From Lachnospiraceae bacterium (GTDB lineage Bacteria; Bacillota_A; Clostridia; Lachnospirales; Lachnospiraceae), in the NCBI GenBank assembly GCA_031262285.1, contig JAISHZ010000246.1, positions 1 to 5,738 of the forward strand: 5,738 nucleotides of DNA, read 5' to 3'. The notes under the pieces are model-generated. The model ran no database searches. It had not been told where the DNA came from and saw only the letters and a program-made list of their open reading frames with translations. Positions 5,534-5,738 of the stretch are shown here, in pieces. Both the position numbers and the translations under genes were made by a program. The first letter of the stretch is position 1. Each line of letters starts with the position of its first letter.

Positions 5534-5707
5534 TTAGAATGATTTGTTACTTGATACAGACTCTTCCTTTGCCTCATCTAGCGTGGATTCCTCCTCCGAC
5601 ACAGCTTCCTCTTTTGGTGCGTTCTGTTTCTCAAAATAATCAAGTGCCCACTTCCATAGACTACCCAAAAAATAGAAAACAATCATCACAATCAATAGCA
5701 CGATCAT
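5534..5707 (-). CDS. Small single-pass membrane protein upstream of the sigma factor (start uncertain)
   Basis: A 57-residue protein if begun at ATG 5707. It has an N-terminal membrane segment (MIVLLIVMIVFYFLGSLWKW) followed by an acidic, Glu/Ser-rich tail (KEEAVSEEESTLDEAKEESV) ending NKSF. Its stop is 29 nt before the sigma factor start, so it belongs to the same operon. The start is unsettled: neither ATG 5707 nor TTG 5716 has a good ribosome binding site, and the frame stays open to the window edge (reading YIRDDELLVK before the ATG), so it may be the end of a longer protein. I do not recognise the family. Small membrane proteins between chemotaxis genes and sigD are plausible in clostridial motility operons, but no function can be given. 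Confidence 0.6.
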   Translation of the reverse strand: MIVLLIVMIVFYFLGSLWKWALDYFEKQNAPKEEAVSEEESTLDEAKEESVSSNKSF

Positions 5708-5738
5708 TTTGACCAAAAGCTCGTCGTCTCTGATATAT

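Overview
The window looks like chromosomal DNA from a motile Gram-positive anaerobe of the class Clostridia, most probably Lachnospiraceae. This rests on the gene set (a FliA/WhiG-type flagellar sigma factor, a FapA/DUF342 protein, a short conserved motility-operon protein and a DUF6115/SwrB-like membrane protein in a row), on strong AAGGAGG-type ribosome binding sites, and on the style of the YugP-like and YceG/MltG-like membrane proteins. No species can be named from the sequence alone.

Layout. Positions 1-107 hold the right-hand part of a palindromic repeat cut by the window edge. A leader region (108-316) follows, then a plus-strand gene for a YugP-family membrane zinc metallopeptidase (317-1003). 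All other genes are on the minus strand. Convergent with yugP is a short membrane-anchored protein with a C-terminal YceG/MltG-like LysM-type domain but no transglycosylase domain (1038-1646). Its start codon is overlapped by the end of a possible 44-codon ORF (1639-1773). Next comes a second, complete copy of the palindromic repeat (1837-1997) with a perfect 35-bp inverted repeat. The rest (2062-5738) is a tightly packed minus-strand block, in transcription order: a small membrane protein (reading frame open at the window edge), the flagellar sigma factor, FapA, a 106-residue conserved hypothetical, and the DUF6115/SwrB-like protein. Gaps between these genes are 9-29 nt, so the block reads as the 3' end of a flagellar/chemotaxis operon.

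How it fits together. The sigma factor would direct late flagellar and chemotaxis genes. FapA and the SwrB-like protein sit where Firmicutes keep flagellar assembly and motility-control accessory genes. The operon appears to end in the palindromic repeat. The YceG-like and YugP-like genes beyond it are separate envelope-associated units.

The least explained part of the window is the repeat. It occurs twice within 2 kb, each time in an intergenic region, and folds into a long multi-part stem. Both copies have a related GTGAAT(T/A)GTAAC motif on one outer flank. It may be a MITE/ERIC-like dispersed element or a structured RNA; the sequence alone does not decide between them.
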